A DNA stretch of 64,000 nt from Alloprevotella tannerae (GTDB lineage: Bacteria > Bacteroidota > Bacteroidia > Bacteroidales > Bacteroidaceae). Numbering within the stretch: position 1 is the first letter of the stretch; every line of letters begins with the position of its first letter. Both the position numbers and the translations under genes were made by a program. Location of the stretch: the NCBI GenBank assembly GCA_015259125.1, contig JABZGR010000008.1:21941-85940 (forward strand), read 5' to 3'. Below the pieces are notes generated by a model that was not told the origin of the DNA, did not search any database, and was given only the letters and a program-made list of their open reading frames with translations. Positions 17,274-26,199 of the stretch are shown here, one piece after another.

Positions 17274-17720
17274 CTAATGCTTATATTTCTCACATTCCGG
17301 ACAGAGTCCCATCAGCATATAATTGGCTGAATGTATCTGAAATCCCTCCGGAGCGTTCACCTTCGGCACGGGCATTCCTCGAAAGCAGTATGTCCGGTGG
17401 CAATGTTCGCAAGTAAAATGTAAATGTAGGTCAGAGAAGCCTGAATGTTCAGCTGCATTGCAAGTGCATCCATCAGGACAAGCACCATATTTCGTTATAC
17501 CCTCACCATCATCTATACTATGTATCAACGTATGCTGTAACAAAACCGATAAAGTACGATAAATCGTCGACTTATCCACAGTTTTCAGCTCAGCTTCCAA
17601 GTCGGCTAACGACAAAGCATTCTCTTTTTCTTGAAGCGTCCTAAAAATTAAAATTCTTAACGCTGTCGGTCGTATGCCTTTGTTGATAAGCAATCGCTCA
17701 AGTCGTTCGTTTGTAGTCAT
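17274..17720 (-). CDS. Fur-family metal-responsive repressor
   Basis: A 148-aa regulator. The N-terminal winged helix includes GIRPTALRILIF and DKSTIYRTLSVL (recognition helix). The C-terminal part has HLHFTCEHCHRTYCF and GLCPECE, giving two CxxC pairs for the structural zinc, and the extra CPDGCTCNAAEH region may add metal ligands. This cysteine-rich pattern is nearer Zur/PerR-like members than classic Fur, but the metal cannot be assigned. A -7 element is seen on the minus strand as TAACTTTG (17747-17740). The gene stands alone. Confidence 0.9.
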   Translation of the reverse strand: MTTNERLERLLINKGIRPTALRILIFRTLQEKENALSLADLEAELKTVDKSTIYRTLSVLLQHTLIHSIDDGEGITKYGACPDGCTCNAAEHSGFSDLHLHFTCEHCHRTYCFRGMPVPKVNAPEGFQIHSANYMLMGLCPECEKYKH

Positions 17721-17857
17721 CTGTTGGGATATTTGCTGACAAAGTTAATAAGAACAACTTAGATTATCCCTTTCCTTTTCTACTTCTATCCAACCAATTA
17801 GAAGAAAAGCCCACTTTCTTACTACACTACCCCAGAACCTATTTGCTTAAAACAACC

Positions 17858-18000
17858 TCTTCGCTTGTTTGCTGCCAGCAAACCATAGTTTGTTCCCGCC
17901 AAACCATCGTTTGGTCCCAGCAAACAATAGTTTGGCCCGAGCAAACAATGTCGGACCAAGATAAAACGATACAAGTATCGGTATTTTCAAACAAAAAACG
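17858..18000 (+). repeat. Family B palindrome array, copy B2 (21-bp period)
   Basis: Full CAAACNATNGTTTG palindromes start at 17879, 17900 and 17921 with half units at 17867-17871 and 17942-17946. All steps are 21 bp and the linkers are 7 bp. GATAC/GTATC (17968-17979) follows 26 bp after the last CAAAC, the same spacing as in B1, then a TTCAAA and A-rich tail. It lies in the 338-bp gap between two minus-strand genes (nrnA-like and fur). I see nothing else in that gap except the fur promoter. Confidence 0.75.
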
Positions 18001-18058
18001 AGCGATAAATGATTGATCCCATTTACTTTCCGGGCAAGCAGCTTGCACGATTAGTCGT

Positions 18059-19120
18059 TCAAAGCAGATCTGAAAAGGCCTCTATGGCTTCTTCCGCTTT
18101 TTTTATCGCATCTGCTAAAGAGCAGGCCAATTCACCTCCACTTGCATTCAGATGGCCCCCGCCATTAAAAAAGGTCTGCGCCATTTTATTGCAAGGAAAA
18201 TCATCTACAGACCGCAAACTGACGCGAATAACATCGCGTTCCGTATCTTCACGCAAAGAGATACTCAGACGCATACCTTTGACTTGTAGAGGCATATTCA
18301 CGATGCCCTCCGCATCACCTCGCTTAAAATGGAAGCGTTGCATCTCCTCGCGTGTCAAAGTAAAGATAGACGCGCGATTGTTTGCGTAGAATTGCAGTTT
18401 ATCATGCAAGATATAGCCCTCCAAACGCAATCGATCTACAGAGTAATTGTTGTACACATTACGATAAATCTTGTCTTTATCGATACCGCGCTCCAGTAAA
18501 AGACTGATAACTTGGTAGACCTCCGGCCGCGATGAATTGTAGGTGAAAGCCCCCGTGTCGGTCATCATCCCGGTATAGAGGCAGGCCGCAGTAGACTTAG
18601 TCATATCATCGTAACCTCCGAGCTGACACACTAAACGAAAGACAATCTCGCACGTGGAGGACAATTCCGGAAAAGAGAGAAGTTGCTCCGCGGGCAAATC
18701 TTTAAGCGTTTGCTGCTCCGCTTCATCTGCGAAAAGATGATGATCAATTACCAGCAACGTGGCTTTCGACTTCTCTACGGCCTTGCCCAAGTCAAGAATC
18801 CGACGAAGGTCATTAAAGTCTAAGCAACAAATCAAATCAGCCTCCTTTACCAACTGATTAGCCTGTTCACGCTTGTGGTCATAAAAGAGAATCTTCTCGT
18901 TGTTGGGTAACCATCGAAGGAAGTCAGGGAAAGGATTGGGCAGGATAATAGAAACCTTCTTGTGCAATCCTCTTAAATAGTCGGCCCAAGCGAGACAAGC
19001 CCCCGTAGCGTCGCCATCCGGACTTCTATGCGCACAGAGAACAACGTTGTTGGCTTGGCGCAAGAGGGTAACGAGCTTTAATAAGCGAGCATCATCTAAA
19101 AGTGAAAGCAATTCACGCAT
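18059..19120 (-). CDS. DHH-family phosphoesterase (NrnA-like nano-RNase / pAp phosphatase)
   Basis: A 353-aa protein with the DHH motifs in order: AHRSPDGDATG (motif I), CLDFND (II), VIDHHLF (III, the D-H-H) and a DHHA1 end with GGGHLNASGG. NrnA-type enzymes degrade 2-5 nt RNAs and the by-product pAp and bind manganese. It starts 15 nt after rpe and is probably cotranscribed with it. c-di-AMP phosphodiesterase activity (GdpP-like) is less likely because the membrane and PAS parts are missing. Confidence 0.9.
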   Translation of the reverse strand: MRELLSLLDDARLLKLVTLLRQANNVVLCAHRSPDGDATGACLAWADYLRGLHKKVSIILPNPFPDFLRWLPNNEKILFYDHKREQANQLVKEADLICCLDFNDLRRILDLGKAVEKSKATLLVIDHHLFADEAEQQTLKDLPAEQLLSFPELSSTCEIVFRLVCQLGGYDDMTKSTAACLYTGMMTDTGAFTYNSSRPEVYQVISLLLERGIDKDKIYRNVYNNYSVDRLRLEGYILHDKLQFYANNRASIFTLTREEMQRFHFKRGDAEGIVNMPLQVKGMRLSISLREDTERDVIRVSLRSVDDFPCNKMAQTFFNGGGHLNASGGELACSLADAIKKAEEAIEAFSDLL

Positions 19121-19135
19121 ACAATAAAGTATTGG

Positions 19136-19780
19136 TTAGAGATGCTTCAAGACGCGAATTTCTTCTTCTGGATCTTGTGCTTTAAAGACGGCACTGCCGG
19201 CAACTAAGACATCAGCACCGGCATCGGCAAGTAGTTTGCCCGTCGTGCGATTCACACCGCCGTCTATCTCAATCAAGGTTGAGGCACCATTGGCTTGAAT
19301 AAGTTGCTTCAAACGTCGTGTTTTCTCTACGGCATGCTCAATAAACTTCTGTCCGCCAAAGCCTGGGTTGACGCTCATCAGCATCACCAAGTCGAGATCG
19401 CCGATAATGTCTTCCAAAAGTGAAACGGGTGTATGCGGATTAAGCGTTACGCCGGCCATCATACCTGCGGCTTTTATCTGCTGTATAGTGCGATGCAAAT
19501 GGGTGCAAGCTTCATAGTGTACATTCATAATCTTAGCACCAAGGTCTGCTACTTGTGTAACAAACTTTTCAGGCTGTACGATCATCAAATGCACATCTAA
19601 GGGTTTCGTAGCCAACTTGGCCATCGCCTCCATCACGGGGAAGCCAAAAGAAATGTTGGGCACAAAGACGCCATCCATTACGTCTAAATGATACCAATCA
19701 GCCTCGCTTCGATTGAGCATAGCGATATCATCGGCCAAATGGCCAAAGTCTGCGGAAAGCAAAGAAGGAGAAACAATCAT
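19136..19780 (-). CDS. rpe: Ribulose-phosphate 3-epimerase
   Basis: A 214-aa TIM barrel that interconverts ribulose-5-phosphate and xylulose-5-phosphate in the pentose phosphate pathway. Metal ligands are in HLDVMDGVFVPN and DVHLMI, the loop MSVNPGFGGQKF is intact, and EIDGGVN supplies the second catalytic aspartate. A -7 element TACCTTTG is on the minus strand at 19838-19831. It leads the rpe-nrnA pair. Confidence 0.96.
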   Translation of the reverse strand: MIVSPSLLSADFGHLADDIAMLNRSEADWYHLDVMDGVFVPNISFGFPVMEAMAKLATKPLDVHLMIVQPEKFVTQVADLGAKIMNVHYEACTHLHRTIQQIKAAGMMAGVTLNPHTPVSLLEDIIGDLDLVMLMSVNPGFGGQKFIEHAVEKTRRLKQLIQANGASTLIEIDGGVNRTTGKLLADAGADVLVAGSAVFKAQDPEEEIRVLKHL

Positions 19781-19963
19781 AGTTGTTCGTAATTAAGGTT
19801 GTCCAATACAAGGACAAAAATTTAACGCGACAAAGGTACTGCTTTATTATGAAAACAGCTGACAATAGCGTGAAATAAGCATGCAAATCAATACGCAACA
19901 CTGCCAAACCAGATAAACTATCAGCAACTAAAGACAGAACAATATGGAATATTGATTCTTCCT

Positions 19964-19994
19964 TTTGATTTAAGTCTGATTTGAACTAACTTTG
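19964..19994 (+). promoter_or_regulatory. Promoter of pheS
   Basis: TTTG at 19964-19967 and TAACTTTG at 19987-19994 with 19 bp between them match both consensus elements. The pheS start is 26 nt past the -7 element. Confidence 0.8.
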
Positions 19995-20020
19995 CACCAT
20001 CAAAATAAGCTGTAAAGAAT

Positions 20021-21040
20021 ATGTTAGAGAAGATACAAGCACTTTTTGCACAGATTGAAGACTTGCACGCAAAAAATTTAGAAGAGCTTGAAGCCCTGCG
20101 CATAAAATTTTTGAGTAAGAAAGGTTGCTTAAATGATTTGATGAGCGAGTTTCGTAACGTTTCTAGCGATCAAAAGCGAGAAATTGGAATGAAGCTAAAC
20201 GATCTCAAGCGTAAGTTACAAGACAAACTAAACACACTGCACCAAGACTTAGCTGTACAAGAAGACGAACAAGACGATTTGGACTTAACACGTACGCCCT
20301 ACCCTATAGCTTTAGGCTCAAGACATCCAATTAGCATTGTCAAACAACGTTTAGTTGATATTTTCTCAAGAATGGGTTTCACAATGGCCGATGGTCCTGA
20401 AGTAGAAGACGACTGGCACGTATTTTCTTCTATGAACTTTGCAGACGATCACCCGGCTCGCGATATGCAAGACACGTTTTTCATAGAGCGACAGCCTGAT
20501 ATTCTGCTGCGAACGCATACGAGCTCAGTACAAAGTCGCATTATGCAGACACAAAAGCCTCCAATCCGCGTAATTTGTCCAGGGCGTGTTTATCGCAATG
20601 AGGCCATTTCTTCGCGTGCACACTGCTTCTTCCACCAATTGGAAGGCCTTTACATAGATGAGAACGTTAGTTTTGCAGACTTAAAGCAGGTGATGCTGTC
20701 CTTTGCACGTGAGCTTTTCGGACCTGACACACAAATTCGGCTTCGCCCTTCCTATTTCCCCTTTACAGAGCCTAGTGCAGAAATGGATATCAGCTGTTTT
20801 ATCTGCGGCGGTGATGGCTGTAGTCTTTGCAAAAAGACTGGCTGGGTAGAAATCCTTGGTTGCGGAGAGGTTGACCCTAATGTTTTAGAAAATTGTGGCA
20901 TAGACAGTACACGTTATAAAGGATATGCTTTTGGCTTAGGCCTTGAACGCATTGCCAATTTGCTTTATCGCGTAAGCGATTTGCGGCTTTTCTCAGAGAA
21001 CAATGCAAAATTCTTAGAAGAGTTTACCGCTGCCAACTAA
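20021..21040 (+). CDS. pheS: Phenylalanyl-tRNA synthetase alpha subunit
   Basis: PheS joins PheT as an alpha2-beta2 enzyme that charges tRNA-Phe. The 339-aa protein has the N-terminal coiled coil for tRNA contact (residues 1-90), motif 2 (RVICPGRVYRNEAISSRAH) and motif 3 (GLGLERIANL) of class II synthetases, and FFHQLEGLYID. An insert CFICGGDGCSLCKKTGW carries four cysteines, probably binding zinc, as in several bacterial PheS. pheT is 27 kb away on the other strand, so the two are not an operon here. Confidence 0.96.
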   Translation: MLEKIQALFAQIEDLHAKNLEELEALRIKFLSKKGCLNDLMSEFRNVSSDQKREIGMKLNDLKRKLQDKLNTLHQDLAVQEDEQDDLDLTRTPYPIALGSRHPISIVKQRLVDIFSRMGFTMADGPEVEDDWHVFSSMNFADDHPARDMQDTFFIERQPDILLRTHTSSVQSRIMQTQKPPIRVICPGRVYRNEAISSRAHCFFHQLEGLYIDENVSFADLKQVMLSFARELFGPDTQIRLRPSYFPFTEPSAEMDISCFICGGDGCSLCKKTGWVEILGCGEVDPNVLENCGIDSTRYKGYAFGLGLERIANLLYRVSDLRLFSENNAKFLEEFTAAN

Positions 21041-21049
21041 AAAGATAAA

Positions 21050-21082
21050 GGCCACTCAAGTACATAACGAGTGGCCTTTTTT
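21050..21082 (+). terminator. Terminator of pheS
   Basis: GGCCACTC (21050-21057) pairs with GAGTGGCC (21069-21076), followed by six T. The next gene's ATG is at 21086, only three bases past the T-run. Confidence 0.9.
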
Positions 21083-21085
21083 CGT

Positions 21086-22303
21086 ATGTCAACACATTAT
21101 AGACTCTTCACAAAATCATATTGCTGCATTATGGCGGCCAATTTCCTGCTATACTTTGGATTTTGGCTGATTCTACCTATACTGCCATTTTATCTGCGCG
21201 ATATTTTTCACGAACCCAAAGGGGTAATCGGTATTATTCTGAGTTGCTATACTGTTGCAGCACTTTGTATGCGCCCCTTCTCCGGCTATCTGTTAGATAC
21301 ATTTGCTCGGCGTCCCCTTTATCTTTTATCCTATGCCGTATTTACTACATTATTCGCTGGTTACATTCTAAGTACCACGCTAAGTATATTTATATTGCTA
21401 CGCGTATTTCATGGTTTTTCTTTTGGTGCCGTCACGGTTGGAGGAAATACGTTGGTCGTTGACATTATGCCTTCAGCCAGGCGCGGAGAAGGTTTAGGCT
21501 ACTATGGGCTAGCTAATAATTTTGCCATGTGCCTTGGACCAATGATTGGGCTTTTCCTTTATGATGGTGGTGCTTCGTTCGATACGATCTTTTCCATTGC
21601 CTTAGGCTCTTGTTTGCTCGGTTTTTTATCTGCGCTCTGTGTACGCGCTCCACGAAAGAAGAGTGCAAACAAGAAAAACGCCCATATTTCGTTAGATCGA
21701 TTTGTGTTACTTAAGGGTATCCCTGCAAGTATTGCGTTAATATTATTGTCAATCCCTTATGGAACGACTACCAATTTTGAAGCTATTTACGTGCAAGAGA
21801 TTGGTTTGCCTGTCTCCTCAGGCTATTTCTTTGTTTTATTGTCTATCGGGTTGGGGATTGCGCGTTTGTTTTCCGGAAGATTTGTAGATAAAGGATTTGT
21901 AACGGAATGCATACATTATGGCCTTTATCTCGTTATTTTCGCCTTTCTTTTATTAGGATCTTGCGCTTATCTTATTCAATGGAATGTTTCGATTGCTTGT
22001 TTGTGTTTTCTGCTTGTTCCACTATTGCAAGGAATAGGCTTCGGAATCATCTTTCCGGCTTACAACTCCCTCTTCATTAATTTAGGAACTCATAATCAGC
22101 GAGCAACCGCCACAAGCACTTACCTCACCTCTTGGGATATCGGTATAGGTATCGGCATATTAGGCGCTGGAATTGTTGCAGAGTATTTTAATTTTTCGAC
22201 TGTCTATTTTATAGGTGGCCTGTTTAGTATCGGAGGTATGTTATTTTTCAATCTGATCGTGACTCCACATTATCGAAAAAAACAGAATACAACATTGAGG
22301 TAA
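21086..22303 (+). CDS. MFS transporter, drug-efflux-like (12 helices)
   Basis: A 405-aa major-facilitator protein with about twelve hydrophobic helices, the loop motif GYLLDTFARRPLYL after helix 2 and a central loop rich in lysine (RKKSANKKN). The later motif GRFVDKGF repeats the loop in the second half. A GTG at 21071 would add five residues but lies within the pheS terminator stem, so I use ATG at 21086. No promoter fits between the terminator and the start, so expression may depend on read-through. The substrate is unknown. Confidence 0.88.
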   Translation: MSTHYRLFTKSYCCIMAANFLLYFGFWLILPILPFYLRDIFHEPKGVIGIILSCYTVAALCMRPFSGYLLDTFARRPLYLLSYAVFTTLFAGYILSTTLSIFILLRVFHGFSFGAVTVGGNTLVVDIMPSARRGEGLGYYGLANNFAMCLGPMIGLFLYDGGASFDTIFSIALGSCLLGFLSALCVRAPRKKSANKKNAHISLDRFVLLKGIPASIALILLSIPYGTTTNFEAIYVQEIGLPVSSGYFFVLLSIGLGIARLFSGRFVDKGFVTECIHYGLYLVIFAFLLLGSCAYLIQWNVSIACLCFLLVPLLQGIGFGIIFPAYNSLFINLGTHNQRATATSTYLTSWDIGIGIGILGAGIVAEYFNFSTVYFIGGLFSIGGMLFFNLIVTPHYRKKQNTTLR

Positions 22304-22308
22304 AGTTC

Positions 22309-23037
22309 TTACAGATTTTGTAAGAACTCCTCTGCCCTTTCCAGCGTATCTATTTTGCCAACATCTAGCATTCTTAAATCTGGCTTGACTTCACATTTTA
22401 CATCTACCTTATCGCACACCTGCAAATAGAAATCTATAAGGGAAAAGCGATCAGCAAAAATCTCCATAAAAGGGAATAAAGAAGGAGAGAAACAATGAAT
22501 ACCTGAAAAGGCATAAGGTCGCAAATGCCCAAGGTCGATATCCGCATAAGGGGTACGCACCTCTCCAGTCATCACATTCTGCCAAGCACGTAAACAATTG
22601 TTTTCATCAAAGAGCAAATAGCGGCTTGTCTTTCTCGAACTCACAAGCAAAGTCGCAGCCTGTGTGCTTGATTTCTCATAAAATAAAGCAATGTCGGCGT
22701 TACTCAAGATATCTACATTATGAAGTAATATAGGCTCATTAGAAGAAGAGAATAAAGGGACGGCTTTCTTTAATCCACCACCAGTATCTAATAGACTCTC
22801 ACGTTCATCTGACACAGATATATTTACACCAAAATCATTATTCGACAAGTAATCCAGAATCTGTTCTCCAAAGTGGTGGATGTTGATTACGATTTCTTCG
22901 ACGCCGGCATTCCTTAGTCGTTCTATGATAATCGCCAATAGAGGTTTTCCTGCAACCGGAACCAAAGCTTTAGGCAATCGATCTGTGATTGGACGAAGTC
23001 TTGTGCCTTTTCCGGCCGCAAATAACATTGCTCTCAT
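22309..23037 (-). CDS. Sugar-1-phosphate nucleotidyltransferase
   Basis: A 242-aa single-domain nucleotidyltransferase with AAGKGTRLRPIT and the lysine in LPKALVPVAGKPLL. The lack of a C-terminal hexapeptide domain and the short length fit MurU-like or mannose-1-phosphate guanylyltransferase-like enzymes. MurU makes UDP-MurNAc in peptidoglycan recycling and usually pairs with the kinase AmgK, which is not adjacent here. It is convergent with the MFS gene (5 nt between) and downstream of a DUF4270 gene, from which it is separated by a terminator. Confidence 0.85.
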   Translation of the reverse strand: MRAMLFAAGKGTRLRPITDRLPKALVPVAGKPLLAIIIERLRNAGVEEIVINIHHFGEQILDYLSNNDFGVNISVSDERESLLDTGGGLKKAVPLFSSSNEPILLHNVDILSNADIALFYEKSSTQAATLLVSSRKTSRYLLFDENNCLRAWQNVMTGEVRTPYADIDLGHLRPYAFSGIHCFSPSLFPFMEIFADRFSLIDFYLQVCDKVDVKCEVKPDLRMLDVGKIDTLERAEEFLQNL

Positions 23038-23057
23038 ACGAAAGAATGGACTAAAAA

Positions 23058-23086
23058 ATAGGAGCGACTTTTTGAGTCGCTCCTAT
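23058..23086 (-). terminator. Terminator of the DUF4270 gene
   Basis: A 12-bp stem with a 5-nt loop (23058-23069 with 23075-23086), followed on the minus strand by a run of T. It lies between the DUF4270 gene and the nucleotidyltransferase. Confidence 0.88.
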
Positions 23087-23097
23087 GTATATTTGTA

Positions 23098-24588
23098 TTA
23101 ATTGGAGAAGTGACTATAAACGACCGACATCTTCACCGAGTTATTATTACCTCCGTTTAGTTTTACGCTAGTCAGCCCTAATTCATTTCTAACGCGCAAT
23201 AGCGTTTTAATTGTTTCTCCTGTACTTTGATTTTGAGTCAAACTGTATTCTGTGGCTACTGGTATAAGCATTACCTTATTCCAATCAGGATGTGTAGTCT
23301 CCCAAGTTTGATATTTCGCCTGTCGCTGCGCTTCTGTATCCGATTCTGTAACACCAGCCCCTTTATCACGCTCTATTTTCAATGCAGTAATCATTTGGCC
23401 GATATTGGTAAAAGAATACATGTTATAGCTCGAGTTATAATCTGCCAAATAAGAGTTTTCAGCATTTGTCAACTTACCTTCCTCAAAGAAAGAGAACATC
23501 TCCGACTTCCTTACCATCAATAAAGTGGGTGCAGGATTTAATTTATACCCAGGCGTCGATGTGTTGTTATAACGGGAGAAAGAAATGGAAGCGGTATTGA
23601 TGATATCCTTATAATGCGCGCCGGCAACGACCTCACTTACAGGTAGCGTTACCTCGGTAAAGAGGCCCGCAGGCGATTTTACATAAGAGTAAGGATTGCT
23701 AGCATTCAGCATTGCTGCCGGAATACTATTATCTACGTGCGTGCTCTGTATTACTTCTTCCGTGGCAGCCATACGTTGCATTCCGGACATTATCGTGTCT
23801 TTTCCGGCTGTCGTTTTTGCTTTATAGGAGAAGTATACTTCAAGTGCTGAAATACGCACATTGATCATTGATCCTACACCCCCGACCGATTGAAAATAAA
23901 ATCCGGGACACACATTATGTATAAAGGAATAAGAATCTTTGAAGTATTCAGGATGAGCATAATACTGTTTTAAAATTGTAGTGCCATAATCTTGCGATAA
24001 GTCTATGTTTATCGCATGCGACTTCTTTTTTGAAGTCGTCTGGGCCAAAAGATCTTTTACAGTATAAGTAATCGTTTTTTGCACGCCGCTTCCGGCGTTC
24101 AGAAAAGCCTGAGGATTTAAATTGGTATAGTAGTTTTTGCTTTCATCCAATGTATTCGTTTTGCTCAACTCCTGCACTTTCAGTTTCATCACCGTAAGAG
24201 AATCGCCGTAGAAGCTATCAAAGGCGAGCACCAACTTACAAGAGTCAGCTTTCGGGCCACCGGCATCTTTTGAGATCTGCTCCAACTTCGGAAACGTCAA
24301 TTGTTCCCGGATATGATATTGAGCTAAAAAATCAGACGTAGTTTTCGCCTGCGTTTCAGGGTCAATTATGCAACCCAATAAGCAAGTATTTGTGTTGGCC
24401 AAGACTGAATCGACCTTGATTGTCTTTGAAGTAACCGCATAAGCGGCTTGCGAAGTTTCAATATTATCGCCACCGGGCATTACACCGGGCCCGATTGTAA
24501 CGGTATCATCGCTGCACGCAGCCAGCAGCAATAAAGAAAAAACAACTGTTAGCGAAAAAATATGCTTCATCTTCTTATTCAAATTCAT
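23098..24588 (-). CDS. DUF4270-family lipoprotein
   Basis: A 496-aa protein with a lipoprotein signal: hydrophobic FSLTVVFSLLLLAAC, then S-D-D after the lipidated cysteine at about residue 25. The following IGPGVMPGGDNI and the repeated beta-rich segments fit DUF4270, found in Bacteroidetes outer-envelope lipoproteins of unknown role. A second ATG six codons in (24570) gives a shorter signal. The glycogen-synthase-like gene lies upstream on the same strand, a pairing I know from other Bacteroidetes. Surface display is possible but not shown. Confidence 0.88.
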   Translation of the reverse strand: MNLNKKMKHIFSLTVVFSLLLLAACSDDTVTIGPGVMPGGDNIETSQAAYAVTSKTIKVDSVLANTNTCLLGCIIDPETQAKTTSDFLAQYHIREQLTFPKLEQISKDAGGPKADSCKLVLAFDSFYGDSLTVMKLKVQELSKTNTLDESKNYYTNLNPQAFLNAGSGVQKTITYTVKDLLAQTTSKKKSHAINIDLSQDYGTTILKQYYAHPEYFKDSYSFIHNVCPGFYFQSVGGVGSMINVRISALEVYFSYKAKTTAGKDTIMSGMQRMAATEEVIQSTHVDNSIPAAMLNASNPYSYVKSPAGLFTEVTLPVSEVVAGAHYKDIINTASISFSRYNNTSTPGYKLNPAPTLLMVRKSEMFSFFEEGKLTNAENSYLADYNSSYNMYSFTNIGQMITALKIERDKGAGVTESDTEAQRQAKYQTWETTHPDWNKVMLIPVATEYSLTQNQSTGETIKTLLRVRNELGLTSVKLNGGNNNSVKMSVVYSHFSN

Positions 24589-24736
24589 TTATTCTTGGCA
24601 AAAATACGATAACTACAAAGAAAGACAAAGGAATATACCCTTTTTCTACTTTGATGACAGCTTGTAATACGCGTCGACATCGCAGATTGCTCTATTCTGA
24701 TTGCTGATAGCCGGCTCTTGCCGCCAAATAAATAAA

Positions 24737-24762
24737 GGAAGGAGACGCAAGCGCTTCCTTCC
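24737..24762 (-). terminator. Terminator of the glycogen-synthase-like gene (bidirectional)
   Basis: GGAAGGA (24737-24743) pairs with TCCTTCC (24756-24762). T-rich stretches follow on both strands. It lies 32 nt past the stop of the minus-strand gene. Confidence 0.7.
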
Positions 24763-24794
24763 TTTTATTCTGTATAACCTATCAATCGGAGCGC

Positions 24795-25607
24795 TTATTC
24801 GTAAAGTCGCTCAAAGAAATCAGCATAAGCCTTTCCTGTATCCTCAGCCTCAGCATTGTTGAGCGTAGGTAGGCCTAACTTTTGAGCATAAGCCATCAAT
24901 TCCGGAGAAACGCCTTCTTCGGCTTGTATAAACCCGTCCGAATAGTTAAGTGCAAGCATACTCAACGCATTAGGAGAGGATAAATCTAAATCAAGATGGT
25001 CGATTGTAGCTTTAGGCAACTCTCTAAATTGTAGGCACTCTTTAAAATTCTCAGCCGGAGGCGTCTGAAGCTCATCACTGCAAGCAGAAAAGACCACTTT
25101 GGCATCGGCAAAGGCTGGCTCTTCTTTGTATGCGGTCTTAATGAAGAAAGGTGCGATAGAAGAAATCCAGCCATGGCAGTGGATCACGTCCGGTTTCCAC
25201 CTCAGCTTTTTGACTGTTTCCAAAACGCCTCTAGCATAAAAAATAGCTCGTTCGGCATTATCGCTATATTCATTCCCATCTTCATCAGCTCTCATCTTCC
25301 GCTTATGGAAATAATCGTCATTATCTATAAAGTAAACTTGCATTCTCGTTGAAAGAATGGAGGCTACTTTAATGATAAGTGTATGATCGGTATCATCAAT
25401 AATGATGTTCATTCCCGATAGACGTATGACTTCGTGCAACTGATTTCTACGTTCATTGATCGTACCCCAACGCGGCATAAATGTGCGTACTTCATGCCCT
25501 GACTCCTGCATAAGTCGGGGCAACTCTTGCCCCAATTTGGACATGTTAGATTGCTGAACGTAGGGTGTAATCTCTTGTGTGATAAATAATATCTTTTCAG
25601 ATCTCAT
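24795..25607 (-). CDS. Glycogen/starch-synthase N-terminal domain protein (GT5-like, single domain)
   Basis: A 270-aa protein that matches only the first Rossmann half of GT5 glycogen synthases: ILFITQEITPYVQQSNMSKLG at the start stands where KTGGLADV usually is, and PDVIHCHGW is the conserved mid-domain motif. The second half, which binds ADP-glucose, is missing, as is the usual KxGGL lysine (here N-M-S-K-L-G). Full synthases have about 480 residues. It stands next to DUF4270, as in relatives, so the short form is probably genuine and not a broken gene. Catalysis is doubtful. Confidence 0.8.
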   Translation of the reverse strand: MRSEKILFITQEITPYVQQSNMSKLGQELPRLMQESGHEVRTFMPRWGTINERRNQLHEVIRLSGMNIIIDDTDHTLIIKVASILSTRMQVYFIDNDDYFHKRKMRADEDGNEYSDNAERAIFYARGVLETVKKLRWKPDVIHCHGWISSIAPFFIKTAYKEEPAFADAKVVFSACSDELQTPPAENFKECLQFRELPKATIDHLDLDLSSPNALSMLALNYSDGFIQAEEGVSPELMAYAQKLGLPTLNNAEAEDTGKAYADFFERLYE

Positions 25608-26115
25608 ATTGCGGTAGAAGTAAATCTTCTATGGTTTTGTTCTACTATTGCTTTATAAGACTCAGAAACATTTAAGATGCATACATTTCCTCATCTTACA
25701 GCTTTAATGGTGCAAAGGTACACAAAATAAATCAATTAACGCTTATAAACTCCTCAAAAGAAGCCTTTATAATTGCATCAAACCTAAAATCACTGAGCTA
25801 TGTTCAAAGAAAAAGTCAATTATAGTACGAGATCAGATCATCATCGGTCTATTTATATTCTGACAATTCTCCATTTAAAAGCTAAAACACTTTGGGTTAA
25901 CCACATTACAGCCAAGATCTAACGAAGCGAAATAAATCATTGCTAATCAACAATATTACTCATAAAAACATCTACTCTTTTCAGACCCACGACTACCTAT
26001 ACAGACTGCCACAAACCGGAGCATCAGAATCAGATTAATCGAAAAGAATCCATCTACATCTTAAAGGGAACTTATAACATACCATTACGAGCCAACAAAG
26101 GCCCACGCAGAACTT

Positions 26116-26199
26116 GTACGCTCACGATGGTACGCATTTTTCATCACGAGCGCACGTTTGTACTTTCGTGAGCGTACAGGTGTACGCTCACGAAGAAAA
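26116..26199 (+). repeat. Family A palindrome array, copy A2 (22-bp period)
   Basis: TCRYGA cores start at 26122, 26144, 26166 and 26188. Units 1 and 3 are complete 18-mers with GTAC at both ends (26116-26133 and 26160-26177). It lies in the longest gap of the window, 977 bp between two divergent genes. An ORF crosses the array but has no protein character. Outside the array and the next gene's promoter I see no gene, RNA or other structure in this gap. Confidence 0.78.

Noticed and set aside
17858..18000. CRISPR array (regular repeats at B2, also considered for A copies)
   Set aside because: Units are 14-18 bp palindromes with 4-7 bp linkers; there are no spacers of 25 bp or more and no cas genes.
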